Source: Shewanella pealeana ATCC 700345
Lineage (GTDB): Bacteria; Pseudomonadota; Gammaproteobacteria; Enterobacterales; Shewanellaceae
Direction: 5' to 3'
Assembly: GCF_000018285.1 (NCBI RefSeq)
Contig: NC_009901.1
Location: forward strand, 805,001-869,000
Length of the DNA stretch: 64,000 nucleotides
The position numbers were made by a program, and so were the translations under genes. The notes under the pieces are model-generated. The model did no database searches and had not been told where the DNA came from. It saw only the letters and a list, made by a program, of their open reading frames with translations. Positions within the stretch are counted from its first letter, which is position 1. Every line of letters starts with the position of its first letter. Of this stretch, positions 61,859 to 64,000 are shown piece after piece.

Positions 61859-64000
61859 ATGACAGATAAAGCTACACCTAAAGCGGCCACTAAAAGAGCG
61901 CCTGCGAAGAAAAGAGCCACCACCAGAAATCCGAGAGCGAAAAAGCCAGCGCCAAAGAAAGCCCCGAAGAAAGCGCCTTCGGGGTGGGGTAAGAAGATCT
62001 GGTCTATTAGCTGGAAGCTTGGCTTAGTTTTAGCTGTGGCAGTCGCCTCTTATGGTATCTATCTCGACCAAATCATTGCCCGTAAGTTTGAAGGGCAGAA
62101 GTGGCATCTTCCGGCGCAGGTGTTTAGCCGCTCTATGGCGCTATATCCAGGAGCTGCGGTTAGTCATGCTCAGTTAATGTCTGAACTTAAGCTACTTGGC
62201 TATCGTAAGGTGGCCAATCCGCGTCAGGTGGGGGAGTTTTCCGCCTCTAAGACCAAGATTGATCTTTGGCGTCGACCATTTTTGCATCCTCAAGGAGATC
62301 AGGTTGAACAGAGAGTGATGATCACCTTCGACAGTAATGGTGTGGTCTCAGTTGCCCGTAACAGCGATAAGCGTCAACTAGCCGTGTTCCACCTCGAACC
62401 TGTGCTTCTGGACAGGATCATCACAGGTGACGGCGAAGACAGGCTATTTGTGCCGACCGATAAGATCCCTAAGCCTATCGTTAATGCGCTTATCTTAGTT
62501 GAAGACCGCAGTTTCTATGAGCATCATGGTGTTAATCCGTTTGCGATTCTGCGTGCGGCCATGGTGAATATCAGTGCCGGGCGAACGGTGCAAGGCGGCT
62601 CGACCTTGACCCAACAGTTAGCGAAGAACTTCTTCCTGTCTAGTGAGCGCTCGCTTAGCCGTAAATTGCGTGAAGCGCTGATGGCGATCATTATCGATTT
62701 TCGTTATGAAAAAGATGAGATCTTAGAAGCCTACCTCAATGAAGTGTACATGGGGCAAGACAAAGCCCGTGGCGTGCACGGTATGGGCTTAGCTTCACAG
62801 TTTTATTTTGGTCGACCAATCGCAGAGCTTACCGTACCGCAGCAGGCATTTTTGGTGGCGGTGATCAAAGGGCCTTCCTACTACAATCCATGGCGTTACC
62901 CTGAGCGCGCTCAAGAGCGACGCGATTTAGTATTGCGCTTGCTGATGGAGGCGGGCGATCTGAATGTGGCGCAGTATCAAGCTGCAGTCGAGTCGCCACT
63001 GGGACTAAGAAAAGCCAACAAGTCAGTGCACCAAAAGTTACCGGCCTTCTTCTCAGTAGTGAAGAATGAACTTGCCAGTCGCTATGGCGATGCCTTGTTG
63101 AAGCAATCAGGGGTTAAGGTCTACACCACGTTGGACCCTATGGCTCAAGAAGCCGCCGAGAAAGCTGTTGAAAAGACCTTGAAGCAGCTGGGTAAAAATG
63201 ATGAGAGCTTGCAGGTCGGCATGGTACTAACCGATAAATACTCAGCTGGTATTGCCGCGATGGTAGGCGATAAAGTGCCTAGCTATCAGGGCTTTAACCG
63301 TGCCGTAGAAATTCGCAGACCCATAGGTTCGTTAATCAAACCTTTTGTCTATGCTACCGCGCTTAACCAAGGCGATAAGTACAATTTGGTGTCGCCGTTA
63401 AAAGATCAGCCAATTACCCTTAAAAATGGTCAAGGTAAGACCTGGTCGCCGCAGAACGTGGATAAGAAGTTCCGTGGTGAGGTGCCGCTGTTAACCGCAT
63501 TTAAAAAGTCGATGAACGTGCCAACGGTAAACCTAGGCATGGCGATTGGAGTGAGTAGCGTGGCGACCACGCTGGACAAGGCGGGTTGGCGCGAGAAGAT
63601 CCCTGAGTACCCATCTATGTTGCTCGGTGCGGTCAATGGCTCTCCCTTGATGGTGGCGCAGGTGTTCCAAACGATTGCCGATGATGGTCGTTATCGCCAC
63701 TTGAACTCGGTGACTACGGTACTGGATGCGAATAATCAGCCACTAACGGCATCACGGCCTCAAGCGAGTCAAGCCATCCCTACCGCCAGTAATTACCTGG
63801 TTAAATATGCTATGACTCAAGTGGTTGAATCTGGTACGGCTAAACGCTTAGGTAGCTCATACCCATATGTCACCTTGGCGGGTAAAACGGGTACCAGTAA
63901 TGACTCACGAGACTCTTGGTTTGCCGGCTTTGACGAACGAAATGTGGCGGCCATCTGGATTGGCCGTGATGATAACGGCAAGACCGGGCTCTACGGCAGT
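61859..64000 (+). CDS. mrcB: Penicillin-binding protein 1B (partial)
   Basis: Bifunctional murein synthase. ATG at 61859; 714 codons are visible with no stop (E. coli 844), so it runs past the right edge. The basic cytoplasmic tail (KRAPAKKRATTRNPRAKK) is followed by one TM helix (near 52-68). The glycosyltransferase has EDRSFYEHHGVNPFAI and GGSTLTQQLAKNFFL. The transpeptidase shows all three motifs: SLIK in GSLIKPF, SMN, and KTGTSND. hrpB-mrcB order as in E. coli. Confidence 0.96.
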   Translation, partial: MTDKATPKAATKRAPAKKRATTRNPRAKKPAPKKAPKKAPSGWGKKIWSISWKLGLVLAVAVASYGIYLDQIIARKFEGQKWHLPAQVFSRSMALYPGAAVSHAQLMSELKLLGYRKVANPRQVGEFSASKTKIDLWRRPFLHPQGDQVEQRVMITFDSNGVVSVARNSDKRQLAVFHLEPVLLDRIITGDGEDRLFVPTDKIPKPIVNALILVEDRSFYEHHGVNPFAILRAAMVNISAGRTVQGGSTLTQQLAKNFFLSSERSLSRKLREALMAIIIDFRYEKDEILEAYLNEVYMGQDKARGVHGMGLASQFYFGRPIAELTVPQQAFLVAVIKGPSYYNPWRYPERAQERRDLVLRLLMEAGDLNVAQYQAAVESPLGLRKANKSVHQKLPAFFSVVKNELASRYGDALLKQSGVKVYTTLDPMAQEAAEKAVEKTLKQLGKNDESLQVGMVLTDKYSAGIAAMVGDKVPSYQGFNRAVEIRRPIGSLIKPFVYATALNQGDKYNLVSPLKDQPITLKNGQGKTWSPQNVDKKFRGEVPLLTAFKKSMNVPTVNLGMAIGVSSVATTLDKAGWREKIPEYPSMLLGAVNGSPLMVAQVFQTIADDGRYRHLNSVTTVLDANNQPLTASRPQASQAIPTASNYLVKYAMTQVVESGTAKRLGSSYPYVTLAGKTGTSNDSRDSWFAGFDERNVAAIWIGRDDNGKTGLYGS

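Noticed and set aside
1..64000. CRISPR arrays, prophage genes, restriction or toxin-antitoxin systems
   Set aside because: No spaced repeat arrays and no genes of these types were found; apart from the IS3 element and small repeats the window is core chromosome.

Overview
The window is chromosomal DNA of a gammaproteobacterium, most likely a Shewanella. The evidence is the gene content (DUF3010, DUF3087, DUF4144, DUF4124 and TIGR03899 family proteins, porins beside a GGDEF protein, menaquinone-dependent HemG) and the order of the last 20 kb. That order (hpt, yadG, yadH, panC, panB, folK, pcnB, gluQ, dksA, sfsA, thpR, hrpB, mrcB) matches a classic E. coli block with local insertions. No rRNA, tRNA, CRISPR array or prophage was seen. 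The first gene (pntB) and last gene (mrcB) run off the window.

1-7.4 kb: a three-gene proton-translocating transhydrogenase operon (pntB, pntA-2, pntA-1; minus strand) lies back to back with cysJIH, which reduces PAPS to sulfite and sulfite to sulfide. 7.4-12.2 kb: a possible structured RNA with a strong terminator, a membrane-anchored protein of unknown function, DUF3010, a 14-bp tandem repeat, a secreted peroxiredoxin, then 1.1 kb of non-coding DNA packed with hairpin-forming repeats. 12.2-15.7 kb (minus): RIO kinase, S41-like protein, outer-membrane phospholipase A. 16.1-21.8 kb: cobA-cysD-cysN-SLC13 permease-cysC, the other half of sulfate assimilation (siroheme synthesis, sulfate uptake and activation). 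Its start shares a core promoter layout with cysJ.

21.9-24.5 kb: acetyltransferase, TIGR03899 protein, MFS transporter. 24.7-29.2 kb: a Fur box leads into porin, imelysin lipoprotein and di-heme oxidoreductase lipoprotein, a likely iron-starvation cell-envelope module. 29.4-38.2 kb: hemG with a four-helix cytochrome-b-like partner, RluF-like pseudouridine synthase, membrane protein, NhaC-type antiporter, DUF3087, TPR-GGDEF diguanylate cyclase and a porin. 38.2-39.5 kb: a complete IS3-family element (24-bp ends, GTT target duplication, -1 frameshift signal) inserted just after the porin stop codon, cutting it from its terminator. 39.6-42.5 kb (minus): SIMPL protein, BluB, Dcu transporter.

42.9-64 kb: mpl-ubiX-hpt, the yadGH ABC exporter, two small proteins, pantothenate and folate genes, RNA and transcription genes (pcnB, gluQ, dksA), sfsA, a 266-bp MITE-like repeat, an M17 aminopeptidase, a winged-helix/membrane/receiver fusion regulator, a 138-bp tandem duplication that resembles the 3' end of thpR, then thpR, hrpB and mrcB.

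The observations most worth following up are: a pair of inverted 90-bp repeats whose differences are compensated in four helices with GGA in the loops; the regulator with a degenerate receiver domain predicted outside the membrane; and pcnB, whose E. coli-like N-terminus reads upstream to an AUU codon that is one base out of frame at a T6 run.
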